Assembly (NCBI GenBank): GCA_963714415.1
Contig: CAVQOL010000027.1
Coordinates: 186,001 to 250,000 of the forward strand
From: JAGXRK01 sp963714415
Lineage (GTDB): Bacteria > Bacteroidota > Ignavibacteria > Ignavibacteriales > Ignavibacteriaceae
Direction: 5' to 3'
DNA: 64,000 bases
Part shown: positions 30,580-40,675 of the stretch, piece after piece
Layout of the letters: every line of letters starts with the position of its first letter
Position numbering within the stretch: position 1 is the first letter of the stretch
Program-made: the position numbers and the translations under genes
The notes under the pieces: model-generated
What the model was told of the DNA's origin: nothing
Seen by the model: only the letters and a program-made list of their open reading frames with translations
Databases searched by the model: none

Positions 30580-31962
30580 CTACAAATTAAAGTACATCTT
30601 ATACTCAAACGGATGAGGCATTGTAACTATTGAATGAATTTCTTCATTCTTTATTTTAACCCATTGATCAAGCAGCTCATCATTAAAAATACCGCCGCGT
30701 TTTAAGAAATCATTATCCGCAGCTAAGGCATCCAAAGCTTCCGCAAGATTTCTTGGAAGGAAATGTATTTTCTCTTTGTAGTTTTCATCCAGAAAGTTTT
30801 TATCAACGGGACCAAATCCTTCTTTAACAGGATCTATCTTGTTCACAACTCCATCTATTCCCGCAAGCAGCATTGCAACCAAACACAAATACGGATTTGC
30901 AGTTGCATCCGGCGGACGATACTCAAATCTTGTTTCTTCACGATTGGATATATATTTAGGAATTCTTATTGCTGATGCTCGATTCCCCTGTCCGTAAGTT
31001 AATGCAACAGGAGCTTCAAAACCCGGGACTAATCTTTTATAAGAATTTGTACTCGGATTTGTAAATGCAGAAAGTGCCGGTCCGTGTTTCAACATTCCAC
31101 CGATAAAATATCTTCCGAGTTCATTTATGTTCCCGTACTCACCCTTTTTATAGAAAGCATTTTTTCCGTTTTTAGTTAAATAAAAATGTAAATGCATTCC
31201 ATTGCCTGCTTGCTGATACATCGGCTTCGGCATAAAGGTAACATACAAGCCTTTCTGCTTTGCATAATTGAAAAGGATATATTTGGTTGTTACAATATTA
31301 TCAGCGGTATCAAGCAAATTGCTGAAGTAAGTTTCAATTTCCTGCTGTCCCCTTTCACCTACTTCGTGATGATGATATTTGACGTTAATTCCCTTTGCTT
31401 TCAGAAGCTTACAGACTTCATCACGAAAATCATCATACTCATCAAACGGATTTGCAGCGTGATATGCTTTTCTATAAAACTCTTCAGCGTGTTCAACTTT
31501 ATAATATGATGAAGCTGTTCTTGTATCAAACTCAACATTGGAGAAAATGTAGAATTCGAATTCCGGTCCCCACCACGATTGATCAGCACCTGTGGTTTTC
31601 TTCAAAAGATATTGAGCTTTCTTTGCCAGATAACGTCCATCCTGATTGAATGGAGTGCGCTTTTCATCAGTTAAAACAATGTGAGAATAAAAACTTAAAG
31701 TTGAAGCATCACGGAAAGGATCCATTTTTGCAGTAGCAAGGTCAGGAATTAAGATCATATCGCTGTTCTCAACTTTTCTGAATCCGTAGCTTGATCCGTC
31801 AAACCCAACACCTTCGGTAATTAACTTTTCTAAAATTTTAGCATAATAAGGAAGAGTTATGTGGTGCAGTCTGCCTGTCAGGTCAATTGCTTTAAGATCA
31901 ATAAATTCAACTTTATTTTTCTTAATAATATTCTTACAGCTTTGCAGATAATTGTTGTTCAT
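30580..31962 (-). CDS. glnA: Glutamine synthetase type I
   Basis: 460 residues. Forms glutamine from glutamate, ammonia and ATP. Visible motifs: beta-grasp start with VEFIDLKAIDLTGR and GVGFDGSS; catalytic WWGPEFEFYIF; HHHEVGERGQQEI; the ATP-site GNGMHLHFYL; NPSTNSYKRLVPGFEAP; and RFEYRPPDATANPY. The adenylylation loop with NLYDLPPEE is missing (KIHFLPRNLAEAL stands there), so it belongs to the alpha-type that is not adenylylated. I chose ATG 31962 because AGGTG lies just upstream; a GTG two codons earlier is less likely. Confidence 0.96.
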   Translation of the reverse strand: MNNNYLQSCKNIIKKNKVEFIDLKAIDLTGRLHHITLPYYAKILEKLITEGVGFDGSSYGFRKVENSDMILIPDLATAKMDPFRDASTLSFYSHIVLTDEKRTPFNQDGRYLAKKAQYLLKKTTGADQSWWGPEFEFYIFSNVEFDTRTASSYYKVEHAEEFYRKAYHAANPFDEYDDFRDEVCKLLKAKGINVKYHHHEVGERGQQEIETYFSNLLDTADNIVTTKYILFNYAKQKGLYVTFMPKPMYQQAGNGMHLHFYLTKNGKNAFYKKGEYGNINELGRYFIGGMLKHGPALSAFTNPSTNSYKRLVPGFEAPVALTYGQGNRASAIRIPKYISNREETRFEYRPPDATANPYLCLVAMLLAGIDGVVNKIDPVKEGFGPVDKNFLDENYKEKIHFLPRNLAEALDALAADNDFLKRGGIFNDELLDQWVKIKNEEIHSIVTMPHPFEYKMYFNL

Positions 31963-32010
31963 AAACACACCTATGAATAAAGGAAGTTGCTATTTCAAAA
32001 ATTTTATTAA

Positions 32011-32044
32011 AGATAAAAATGCCCGGCAAAAAATTCCACCGGGC
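32011..32044 (-). terminator. Rho-independent terminator after eno
   Basis: On the minus strand GCCCGG (32044-32039) pairs with CCGGGC (32026-32021) and is followed by a T-rich tract (ATTTTTATCTTT). It starts 10 bases after the eno stop codon. Confidence 0.75.
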
Positions 32045-32053
32045 TAATAAATA

Positions 32054-33349
32054 TTAACCGTTATAATTCAGTGCATCAATACCGGGATATATTGCTGTTA
32101 AATCCAATTCATCCTCAATGCGAAGTAATTGATTGTATTTAGCAACTCGATCTGTTCTTGACGCTGAACCTGTTTTAATCTGTCCGGCATTAGTTGCAAC
32201 AGCAATATCAGCAATTGTTGTATCTTCTGTTTCACCTGAACGGTGGCTGATAACATTTGTATAGCCATTGATCTTTGCAAGTTCAATGCAATCAAGTGTT
32301 TCTGTTAAAGTACCAATCTGGTTTAGCTTAATGAGAATTGAATTTGCAACACCAAGGTTAATTCCTTTTGCCAGTCTTTCTGTATTTGTAACAAAAATGT
32401 CATCACCAACAAGCTGAACTTTATCACCGAGTTTATCCGTTAACAACTTCCAGCCGTCCCAATCATCTTCTGCCATACAATCTTCCATAGACACAATAGG
32501 ATATTGCTTAGCCCAGTTTGCCCAATAATCAACCATTTTCTCAATCGATATTTCTTTGTTCGGGGCAGATTTAAATAGATGATATGCATTTTTCTCTTTT
32601 ATGAAGAACTCACTTGCAGCAGGATCAAGAGCAATTGCAATTTCTTCGCCGACTTTATATCCGGTTTTTTCAATTGCTTCAAGAATAACTTCTATTGCTT
32701 CTTCATTCGATTTTAAGTTTGGTGCAAATCCGCCTTCATCTCCAACAGCTGTGTTATAACCTTTTTTTGAAAGCACTGATTTTAAAGCGTGAAATGTTTC
32801 TGCACCCATCCTTAAAGCTTCAGCAAAATTTGGTGCCCCGATCGGCATAACCATAAATTCCTGGAAGTCAACATTATTGTCGGCATGCTTTCCGCCGTTA
32901 AGAATATTCATCATAGGAACAGGTAAAGTTTTTGCGTTAGTTCCTCCGATGTATCTGTATAATGGTAATCCAAGTGCCTCAGCAGCAGCTTTTGCACAGG
33001 CAAGCGAAACGCCTAATGTAGCATTAGCACCTAAGTTTGCTTTATTTTCTGTTCCATCTAAAGCAATAAGAAACTGATCGATTGCAACCTGATCAGCAGC
33101 ATCAAAATCAATAAGCTCATCAGCAATTTTTTCATTTATATTTTCAACTGCTTTGAGGACGCCTTTTCCGTTGTAACGGGATTTATCTCCGTCTCTCAAT
33201 TCAACTGCTTCGTGTTCACCGGTTGAAGCACCGCTTGGAACAGCAGCTCTTCCGATTACACCACTTTCTAATATTACTTCTACTTCTAAAGTGGGATTAC
33301 CTCTCGAGTCTAATATTTCTCTTCCGTAAACATCTACTATTGTGGTCAT
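32054..33349 (-). CDS. eno: Enolase
   Basis: 431 residues, full length for the glycolytic enzyme converting 2-phosphoglycerate to phosphoenolpyruvate. Motifs: VYGREILDSRGNPTLEVEV at the N-terminus, GASTGEHEAVELRDGD, the general-acid region GDEGGFAPN, metal ligands in ALDPAAS, SMEDCMAEDD and VGDDIFVTN, the catalytic lysine in LIKLNQIGT, and the signature SHRSGETEDTTIAD. It is transcribed alone or after tpiA, which lies 230 bases upstream in the same direction. Confidence 0.98.
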   Translation of the reverse strand: MTTIVDVYGREILDSRGNPTLEVEVILESGVIGRAAVPSGASTGEHEAVELRDGDKSRYNGKGVLKAVENINEKIADELIDFDAADQVAIDQFLIALDGTENKANLGANATLGVSLACAKAAAEALGLPLYRYIGGTNAKTLPVPMMNILNGGKHADNNVDFQEFMVMPIGAPNFAEALRMGAETFHALKSVLSKKGYNTAVGDEGGFAPNLKSNEEAIEVILEAIEKTGYKVGEEIAIALDPAASEFFIKEKNAYHLFKSAPNKEISIEKMVDYWANWAKQYPIVSMEDCMAEDDWDGWKLLTDKLGDKVQLVGDDIFVTNTERLAKGINLGVANSILIKLNQIGTLTETLDCIELAKINGYTNVISHRSGETEDTTIADIAVATNAGQIKTGSASRTDRVAKYNQLLRIEDELDLTAIYPGIDALNYNG

Positions 33350-33580
33350 TTTATCTCCTGATTCTTTTTTTTCAGTTTAAGTCAAATAGTTAAAAAATAT
33401 CTTGTCAAAATTAGTTAATAGTATGAAAGAATTAAAGTGAAATGGTACAATTGGAGGAAAACTGATTAAATTATTACTGAATTATCTAATAGTATCTCAA
33501 GACAATGATTCTAAACTTATAATGAAGGACTATTGCATAAATTTTCTTAATAAAACCATAGACCAGTAAATCAATTAACT

Positions 33581-34337
33581 CTATGCATTCGTTATTATCC
33601 CCATAAATAAATCCGCTTTAAGACAAGCCCCGCCAACTAAAGCGCCATCGATATCTTTCTGTGAAAGAAGTTCACTTGCATTATCAGGCTTTACACTTCC
33701 GCCGTATTGGATAACTAAATCTTCAGCAATGTCGCTTCCGTATTTTGATGAAATTAATCCTCTTATAAATTCGTGAACTTCCTGAGCTTGTTGAGGCGTT
33801 GCAGTTTTTCCTGTTCCGATTGCCCAAACAGGTTCATAAGCTACAATCAACTTTTTCATTTGTTCAGATGAAATTCCTTCTAATCCTTTTTCAACCTGTC
33901 GCTTTACTACATCTTTAGTTATTTCTTTTTCACGTTCTTCAAGAGTTTCACCAATACAGAAGATTGGTTTTAATCCTTGCTCAAGTGCTTTTTTGATTTT
34001 TTTATTTATTGTTTCATCGCTTTCGTTAAATATTGTTCTGCGTTCAGAATGTCCCAGAATTACATACTCACATCCAACCGACTTTAACATTGATGCAGAA
34101 ATCTTCACCTGTAAAAGCGCCTTTGTCTTCAAAGTGCATATTCTGGGCACCGAGTTTTATAATACTTCCATTCACAAGCTTTGAAGCTTCTGATAAAGAT
34201 GTGAAAGGCGGACACATAATTACATCACAATTAACTGATTTGTCTTTGAGTAATTCTTTTAAGCTTTTTATAAGATCTTCACTTTGCTTAAGATCGTTGT
34301 GCATTTTCCAGTTGCCGGCAATAACTTTTCTACGCAT
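33581..34337 (-). CDS. tpiA: Triosephosphate isomerase (one frameshift)
   Basis: Glycolytic isomerase of about 251 residues after repair. The N-terminal part (from ATG 34337, with GAGGAAAA before it) carries the catalytic lysine in GNWKMHN and runs to GAFTGE. The frame then breaks, and the C-terminal part resumes at ISASMLKSVGCEYVILGHSERR. A single extra base near 34098-34106 accounts for this exactly. The electrophilic histidine (GHSERR), catalytic glutamate (AYEPVWAIGTG) and phosphate loop (YGGSVKPDN, GALVGGA) are all intact. A disabled copy would be very costly, so an error in the sequence is likely. Confidence 0.95.
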
Positions 34338-34437
34338 TTTTTCCTCTTTGTTTTTCAAAATCGTTAAGCAAAATTAAAGAAGAATCTGATGGATTTAAAC
34401 TCAACGCTCTCAGCATAAAATTTAATTACTTTTTTCT

Positions 34438-34475
34438 CGCAAAGGACGCAAAGATTTTTCGCAAAGCTCGCAAAG
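34438..34475. repeat. CGCAAAG repeat cluster
   Basis: Four copies of CGCAAAG at 34438, 34447, 34460 and 34469 in the gap between tpiA and the MFS gene. Similar short CGCAAAG/CAGAG clusters are common intergenic elements in this phylum; no gene lies within the cluster. Confidence 0.6.
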
Positions 34476-34526
34476 ATTTAACAAAATCTTTAAATGTTCT
34501 ATTTTAAGGATAGGTAATATTTTAAA

Positions 34527-35693
34527 ATGAAATCCAAAATCTCCAAACAAGTTTTTATTTTAGGAATGGTAAGTCTGTTCACGGACATCGCCAGTGAAAT
34601 GCTTTATCCTGTTACCCCTATTTTCCTTACGGCTGTTTTAGGATCATCTATGGCTGTTGTAGGTATTATTGAAGGAATTGCTGAATTCATTGCAGGAATT
34701 CTTAAAGGATATTTCGGCAACCTTTCCGATAAAGTCGGGAAGAGATCAATCTTCATTACACTTGGTTATGGAATTTCGGCAATAGCCAAACCTCTGCCGG
34801 GAATTTTTCAAAATGTTCCCACGGTTTTATTTTCAAGAGTTTCAGACAGAGTTGGAAAAGGAATAAGAACTGCGCCACGTGATGCTTTACTTGGAAGTTA
34901 CAGTCACGGAAATTCAGGTGCGGTTTTTGGATTTCACAGAGGAATGGACACGCTTGGTGCGGCTATCGGTCCTGTGGTTGCTTTAGTTCTGTTACATTTC
35001 TTTCCTGAAAATTTTCAATTAATATTTTTAGTTGCGTTTGTGCCTTCAGCTATTGCTGTTGCTTTTACATTATTTGTTAAAGATAAACCTGTTCCTGCGA
35101 AACATATCAGCAAAAAAAATTATTCTGAGTTTTGGAAAAGTGCACCTTATAATTATAAAAAATTGGTTGTGCTTTTAGTTGTTTTTTCATTTGTAAACAG
35201 CAGTGATGTTTTCCTTATTCTTAAATCAAAAGATATATCAAACTCAAATTCATTGGCTATCTTCGGTTATATATTTTACAATTTAGTTTATGCGGCATTT
35301 TCTTATCCTCTTGGAGGCTTATCTGATAAATACGGAAAGAAAATTGTTTTTTCAGCGGGATTGATAATTTTTTCAATTGTCTATTTAGGATTTGCTTTTG
35401 TTGATGATATTAATCTTATCTGGATTTTCTTTGCACTTTATGGAATTTATGCTGCCGCTACAGAAGGTGTTTCTAAAGCCTGGATTTCAGATTTGATAAC
35501 CGATGAAATGCGTGGTTCGGCAATAGGTTTAGTCACTATGCTTTCTAGTTTTGCTGTAATGTTTGGTTCATTCCTAACCGGAATTTTGTGGGATAAATTT
35601 GGTTCAACAATTCCTTTTCTGATATCCGCAATTGTTAGTCTGATAATTGCAATAGTTCTTTTCATGCAAAATCCAAAAAGGAATTTAAACTGA
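34527..35693 (+). CDS. MFS transporter
   Basis: 388 residues with about 11-12 transmembrane helices. The major facilitator loop motif between helices 2 and 3 is visible as GNLSDKVGKRS, repeated in the second half as GGLSDKYGKK. The segment SRVSDRVGKGIRTAPRDAL is conserved in a group of uncharacterised bacterial MFS proteins. Substrate unknown; drug or metabolite efflux is possible. Divergent from tpiA. Confidence 0.88.
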   Translation: MKSKISKQVFILGMVSLFTDIASEMLYPVTPIFLTAVLGSSMAVVGIIEGIAEFIAGILKGYFGNLSDKVGKRSIFITLGYGISAIAKPLPGIFQNVPTVLFSRVSDRVGKGIRTAPRDALLGSYSHGNSGAVFGFHRGMDTLGAAIGPVVALVLLHFFPENFQLIFLVAFVPSAIAVAFTLFVKDKPVPAKHISKKNYSEFWKSAPYNYKKLVVLLVVFSFVNSSDVFLILKSKDISNSNSLAIFGYIFYNLVYAAFSYPLGGLSDKYGKKIVFSAGLIIFSIVYLGFAFVDDINLIWIFFALYGIYAAATEGVSKAWISDLITDEMRGSAIGLVTMLSSFAVMFGSFLTGILWDKFGSTIPFLISAIVSLIIAIVLFMQNPKRNLN

Positions 35694-35809
35694 GAGGCAA
35701 GTTTTGTATTAAATTTTCATCAAATAACTTTACTTCAATTTTACTATTTTTAACCCAATGATTTTCAATCTTGCAATCTTGAAATGACATAATTTTGTAA
35801 ATATCAAAA

Positions 35810-36519
35810 ATGCGTTCATCCAAACAAAATATTGCTGTTATTGCCTTAAGCGGTGGAATGGATAGCTGCGTTACTGCAGCAATTGCAAATCTTGAATATG
35901 AACTTGCATTCGCGCACATCAATTACGGGCAGAGGACGGAAAAACGAGAGCTGAAATCTTTTAATGATATTGCAGATCATTACAAGGCTAAACATAGATT
36001 GTTAATTGATTACTCCCATCTTTCAAAGATCGGAGGATCTTCACTAACCGACAAAAATATAGATGTAAAAAAAGCTGATCTGGATAACAAAGAAATTGCC
36101 TACCGGCAGGAGGTTAGTCTTATGTTCCCTTCCGTAATGCAAACATACTTTCAGCTTGTGTTAGTTGGGCAGAAGCATTAAATGCAAAAGCCGTTTTTAT
36201 TGGTGCTGTTCATGAGGATTCATCAGGTTATCCTGACTGCAGACCGGATTTCTTTTCAGCTTTTGAAAAAATGGTAGATCTTGGAACGAAACCTGAAACA
36301 AAGATTAAAATTGAATCGCCAATAATTCTTTTATCAAAATCTGAGATAATAAAAAAAGGAATTGAACTTGATGCACCTCTTCACTTAACATGGTCTTGTT
36401 ATCAAAATGAAGATGAAGCCTGCGGAGTTTGTGACAGCTGTGCACTAAGACTAAGAGGTTTTAAACAAGCCGGATTTGATGATCCGATAAAGTATAAAAT
36501 TAGACCGGAATATTCATAA
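35810..36519 (+). CDS. queC: 7-cyano-7-deazaguanine synthase (ExsB family; frame disrupted)
   Basis: Makes preQ0 from 7-carboxy-7-deazaguanine in queuosine biosynthesis. The ATP-pyrophosphatase P-loop ALSGGMDS is at residues 12-19, followed by FAHINYGQR. After KADLDNKEI the frame is lost, then homology resumes in another frame from about 36120 with SYVPFRN, CVSWAEALNAKAVFIG and SGYPDCRPDFF, through to the zinc site SCYQ and CGVCDSCALR. Around 36100-36119 there are about 14 bases more than the family needs between EI and SYVPFRN, including a CCGGCAGGAGG stretch; a short insertion rather than a single-base slip is possible. queF follows 11 bases later. Confidence 0.9.
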
Positions 36520-36529
36520 AGGAAATTCA

Positions 36530-36907
36530 ATGAAAAATAAACGTAAACTTCTAGAAACATTTGAGAACAAATACCCAAAGCGTGATTATGCAGTAACCCA
36601 CAAAGCACCGGAGTTTACTTCGCTTTGTCCAAAAACCGGTCAGCCGGATTTTGCAACAATTACTGTAGAATACATTCCTGATAAATTATGTGTTGAATTA
36701 AAATCGTTAAAAATTTATTTGAACTCATACAGAAATGACGGAATATTTTTTGAAAGTGTTACAAATCAGATTCTTGATGATCTGGTTGCAGTAACAAAAC
36801 CACGCTATATGTTAATCACTGCAGAGTTTAATGTGCGCGGAGGAATTGCTTCCATGATTGAAGCTGAGTATGAAAATCCTGATTTCTTTGATGAAGAACC
36901 GTTTTAG
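36530..36907 (+). CDS. queF: NADPH-dependent 7-cyano-7-deazaguanine reductase (short type)
   Basis: 125 residues, the short unimodular QueF form (T-fold) that reduces preQ0 to preQ1. Motifs: the substrate cysteine and aspartate in FTSLCPKTGQPDFA, ELKSLKIYLNSYRN, and the QueF signature FFESVTNQILDDLV. Immediately downstream of queC with 10 intervening bases, forming a two-gene unit for the last two steps towards preQ1; queD and queE are not in the window. Confidence 0.96.
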   Translation: MKNKRKLLETFENKYPKRDYAVTHKAPEFTSLCPKTGQPDFATITVEYIPDKLCVELKSLKIYLNSYRNDGIFFESVTNQILDDLVAVTKPRYMLITAEFNVRGGIASMIEAEYENPDFFDEEPF

Positions 36908-36910
36908 TAT

Positions 36911-39489
36911 TTGATTTATGCTAATCCGCTGCAGAAAATAAACAAACTTTCCTAAAGGGCAGAGACGAACTCTTTCAGAGGTATGACAGAAAAACTGATC
37001 CTTTAAGGTTCAGTATGGAATACAGTCTGTTTGTCGAAGCAACTATTCGAAAGATCACTGCCGGAAAGAAATTTAAATTTGTTCTAGCATCTGCAGGAAG
37101 TTTTGCAAGGCGTGAATTATCTCCGTATTCAGATATTGACTTGATGATTATTGCAGATTCTATTGATGAATGTAAACAGGATATTTCGGATTTGATCACT
37201 TCATTATGGGATAGTGGAATTGAAGCATCCAGCACTTTACGCGAACTGCCTGATATTCAAAAATATCTAACATCTGATCTTCACACATTCACTCAGTTTT
37301 TTGAAACACGTTTTATTCTTGGAAACGAATCTGTTTACAAAAATTGGAACAAAACTCTTGTAGAATCATTTGATGATAAAGACATTGTTAATCTTCTGAA
37401 TGAGCTTTTTAACGATGTTCAAAGACGATACGATAAATACGGCGACTCACCCAAGGTACTTGAGCCAAATATAAAAATGTCTGCCGGCGGTTTGCGTGAT
37501 CTGCAAGCTGTTGAGTGGATGTATATGATTACTACAAAAAATATAATAAGTTCTCAACAAGAAGCCTCACAGGTTGAAATTTTTGTTGAACATATACGCG
37601 ATAATAAATTTACAACTCCAACCGAATGTATTAGATTGCTTGAAAGTTATAAATATCTTCTTGGCATTCGAAATTTTCTTCACCTGCACACAAACCAAAA
37701 AACCGACAGATTTGAATTTACTTATCAGTTAAAGCTGGCTGAAACATTGGGTTATTCAAAAGACAATCCTCTTTCATATATGAAAGAATATTTCAGGGCA
37801 TCAACGGTTATAAATCGGTTTACAAAATCGATGATAAAAAAATATACAGATGAACTTTCCAGCCCTATTCCGGATTCTCTTGCAATAGAAATTGATGATG
37901 ACTTTATCATTAAAGGTAAAACAATATCTTATGTTTCAAATTCACCTTTAACTATGTCTGATATACTCCGTGCCTTATATTACCGCGGATTAAACTCAGC
38001 CCGATTTGATGAACAACTGCGCGGAAAGATAATTGAAACTGTTGAAGATTTTCATGAAACAAAACGTACGGAATCTGATTCTTCGGTTTTCTTCAGAGAA
38101 ATTTTAAAGCTAAATAAAAATGTCGGACAAACTCTTTCTGTTATGAATGAACTTGGCGTTTTAAGTGCTTTCATTCCTGAGTTTGGTGAACTCAACGGAT
38201 TTATGCAGCATGGAGTTTATCACTGCTATACTGCCGATGAGCACACTATAATGACAATCCGTAATCTTGAAAAACTTGCTAATGATGATTCAACTTTGGG
38301 AAAAATATACTATTCCTTAAAAGACAGAGGAGTCCTTCATCTGGGGCTGTTATTCCACGATATTGCAAAACCGATAAACATTTCCGGTCATGAAATTATC
38401 GGCGTTGAGATGTCTGCTTCAATTATGGATCGTTTAGGTTACAGTGAAGAAGAAATTAAAAAGGTCGGTTTCCTTGTTGAAAATCATTTGATAATGGAAC
38501 AGGTTGCATTCAGAAGAAATTTAAATGACGCTGAAACTTTAAACTCATTTGCAAGCAGATTTGATTCACCACAGGACCTCGATCTGCTATATCTTGTTAC
38601 TTACGCTGATCTCTCTGCGGTTAATCCTGCTGTCTGGACGTCCTGGAAAGCAGAACTTCTTCTGGAGCTTTATCGCAAATGTAAAGTCATGATTGAAGAT
38701 AAAATATCCGGGGATGAACTTCTATACTCATCCACTTATGTTTTACCAAAAGAAATAATTAAACATTCAGAAGAAATTTCTGAAGATCATGTTCAGGAAC
38801 ACATTGAATCTATTAACGATATTGCTTACAAAACTTTATTCACTGACGAAGAGATTGCTAAGCATATTGAAGAAATTCAGAAAGGCAGTAATATTTCTGT
38901 TATGTTCAAGACACTGCCGGGATTCACAAATATAACAGTTATAACTAAAGATTTTCCGGCTCTTCTCTCTAAACTTTGTGGTGTACTGGCAATAAATGAT
39001 GCCAATATACATGATGCGAAAATCTTTACACGAAAAGATGAAATTGTAATCGATACTTTTAATGTAACAGATTTTGGAACTCATAAACCAATTGAGCCAG
39101 AAAGATATTTAAAAATTAAAAAGGATTTTAATTCTGTTGTCGCCGGTTTACTTCAGATACCGCAAGAAGTTGCAATGATGAAATCCAAATGGTGGAGAAT
39201 TGAAAGCAAGTTTTTCAAACGGACTGGAAACGTAAAAATAGTTTTTGAAAGTCACGAACGATATACAATAATTGATATTTTCTCACCTGATCGGCTCGGA
39301 TTTTTATATCACGTAACATCAAAAATGAACGAGCTTGGCTTAATTATTTATTTTGCAAAGATTGCAACAAAAGGCGATGACATTGTTGATGCTTTTTATG
39401 TGCTTGATCGGAACGGGCACAAAGTGTCGCCGAACGATTATGAATTAATAAAAACTCAACTCATTGAAACAATAAACCAAATTCTATAG
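36911..39489 (+). CDS. glnD: PII uridylyltransferase / uridylyl-removing enzyme (N-terminal frameshift)
   Basis: Bifunctional nitrogen sensor acting on PII. Order: nucleotidyltransferase (GSFARRELSPYSDIDLMI, about 37095-37150), the GlnD linker (KMSAGGLRDLQAVEW), HD hydrolase (LLFHDIAKP with upstream H residues) and two C-terminal ACT domains (from about 38910 and 39240). The ATG at 37015 is internal: the same frame is open upstream from 36925 and encodes KGRDELFQRYDRKTDPLRFS, typical of the family. A further segment, NPLQKINKLS, lies in the neighbouring frame, which opens at a TTG (36911). One base is therefore lost or gained near 36950 and the exact start is uncertain. PII and AmtB genes are not in the window. 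Confidence 0.9.
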
Positions 39490-39497
39490 GTGCAAAA

Positions 39498-40322
39498 TTG
39501 AATTTTATGGAAAAAGAAAAGCCGATCGGAGTGTTTGATTCAGGTATTGGCGGATTGACGGTTGTAAAAAAATTACTTTCAACTCTTCCAAAAGAAAGTA
39601 TTGTTTATTTCGGAGATACTGCTCGTGTTCCATACGGATCAAAATCTAATGAAACTGTTATTGAATATTCAATTCAGAATACAAATTTTTTATTAAGCAA
39701 AAATGTTAAAGCTGTAGTTGTTGCATGCAACACAGTTTCTTCAATCGCTATTCAGGAATTAAAAAACAGATATAATGTTCCTGTAATCGGAATGATTGAA
39801 CCTGGTGCATATATGGCTGTGAACGAAACAAAGAATGGAAAGATCGGTGTGATTGGAACACGTGCAACTGTTGGTAACAAGGCTTATTCCAGGGCGATAA
39901 AAAAGCTGGATTCGAAAATTGAAACTTTTGAAAAAGCTTGTCCCCTTTTTGTTCCGATTGCTGAAGAAGGATGGACTCACCACAAAGCAACGTATGAAAT
40001 AGCCGAAGAATATCTAAAAGAACTTCGCGATCTTGAAATTGATACTCTCGTTCTTGGTTGTACTCACTATCCAATTTTAGCAGATATAATTCAGGAAGTT
40101 ATTGGAGGAAAAGTTAAGCTGATTGATTCCGGAATTGCTTCCTCAGAAATTGTTAGAAATGAACTGGTTCGAATTGGATTGGAGACTAATTCAGCAGTTC
40201 CCGGTCATCATTCGTTTTATGTAAGTGATATTCCAACAACTTTTAAACAAGTTGCGGAATTGTTTCTCGGGCAGCCAATAAACGAAGTTATTAAGGTAGA
40301 CCTGGAAGAATTGAAGCTTTAA
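39498..40322 (+). CDS. murI: Glutamate racemase
   Basis: 274 residues; cofactor-independent interconversion of L- and D-glutamate for peptidoglycan. Motifs: GVFDSGIGGLTVVK, YFGDTARVPYG, the first catalytic cysteine in VVACNTVSS, and the second in LGCTHYPIL. The start is TTG 39498 with AGGTG five bases upstream; ATG 39507 is the alternative. It follows glnD after 8 bases. Downstream lies the integron. Confidence 0.96.
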   Translation: MNFMEKEKPIGVFDSGIGGLTVVKKLLSTLPKESIVYFGDTARVPYGSKSNETVIEYSIQNTNFLLSKNVKAVVVACNTVSSIAIQELKNRYNVPVIGMIEPGAYMAVNETKNGKIGVIGTRATVGNKAYSRAIKKLDSKIETFEKACPLFVPIAEEGWTHHKATYEIAEEYLKELRDLEIDTLVLGCTHYPILADIIQEVIGGKVKLIDSGIASSEIVRNELVRIGLETNSAVPGHHSFYVSDIPTTFKQVAELFLGQPINEVIKVDLEELKL

Positions 40323-40431
40323 TCTGCATACTCTCTTTAACACTAAATTGCTTTTATGCATATTGGCATTAGTTGACTGCAACAAGATTTTAATGTAGAT
40401 TTAGCTGAGTTTTTTCACTATTTGGGGACTT

Positions 40432-40675
40432 GTGCAAAAACAAAAATCTCTTGACCAAGTTAGAACTGTAATGCGTACAAGACATTACAGCAAACGAACA
40501 GAAGATGTTTATCTGAACTGGATAAAACGGTTTGTTTTATTCACTAATAAACGTCACCCACTCGCATTGACCAAACCGGAAATTCAATCATTTATAAATT
40601 ATTTACAATTGTACAACGATGATTTATACACACGTATTGAACAGAGGAATAGGTGTTAGGAGCCCATTAGATTAA
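40432..40675 (+). pseudogene. intI: Internally deleted integron integrase
   Basis: Two ends of an IntI tyrosine recombinase fused by a large internal deletion. From GTG 40432 the N-terminal core-binding domain is clear (LDQVRTVMRTRHYSKRTED, YLNWIKRFVLF, KRHPLALTKPEIQSFINYL). It loses similarity near 40604. From 40613, in a different frame, the last 20 residues of IntI are present: TTMIYTHVLNRGIGVRSPLD and a stop at 40673-40675. About 240 codons are missing, including the catalytic R-H-R and the IntI-specific helix. The catalytic tyrosine (in MIYTHV) remains. It is in the same direction as the cassettes, the less usual integron layout described in Treponema. Non-functional. Confidence 0.92.

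Noticed and set aside
34068..34358. A separate small gene carrying the tpiA N-terminus
   Set aside because: It supplies exactly the missing first third of triosephosphate isomerase, joined by one base.
34438..34475. CGCAAAG repeats as a CRISPR array
   Set aside because: Repeat unit far too short, spacers of 2-6 bases, no cas gene in the window.
35694..35809. A preQ1 riboswitch before queC
   Set aside because: The leader is AT-rich and lacks the conserved preQ1 stem-loop and C-rich tail.
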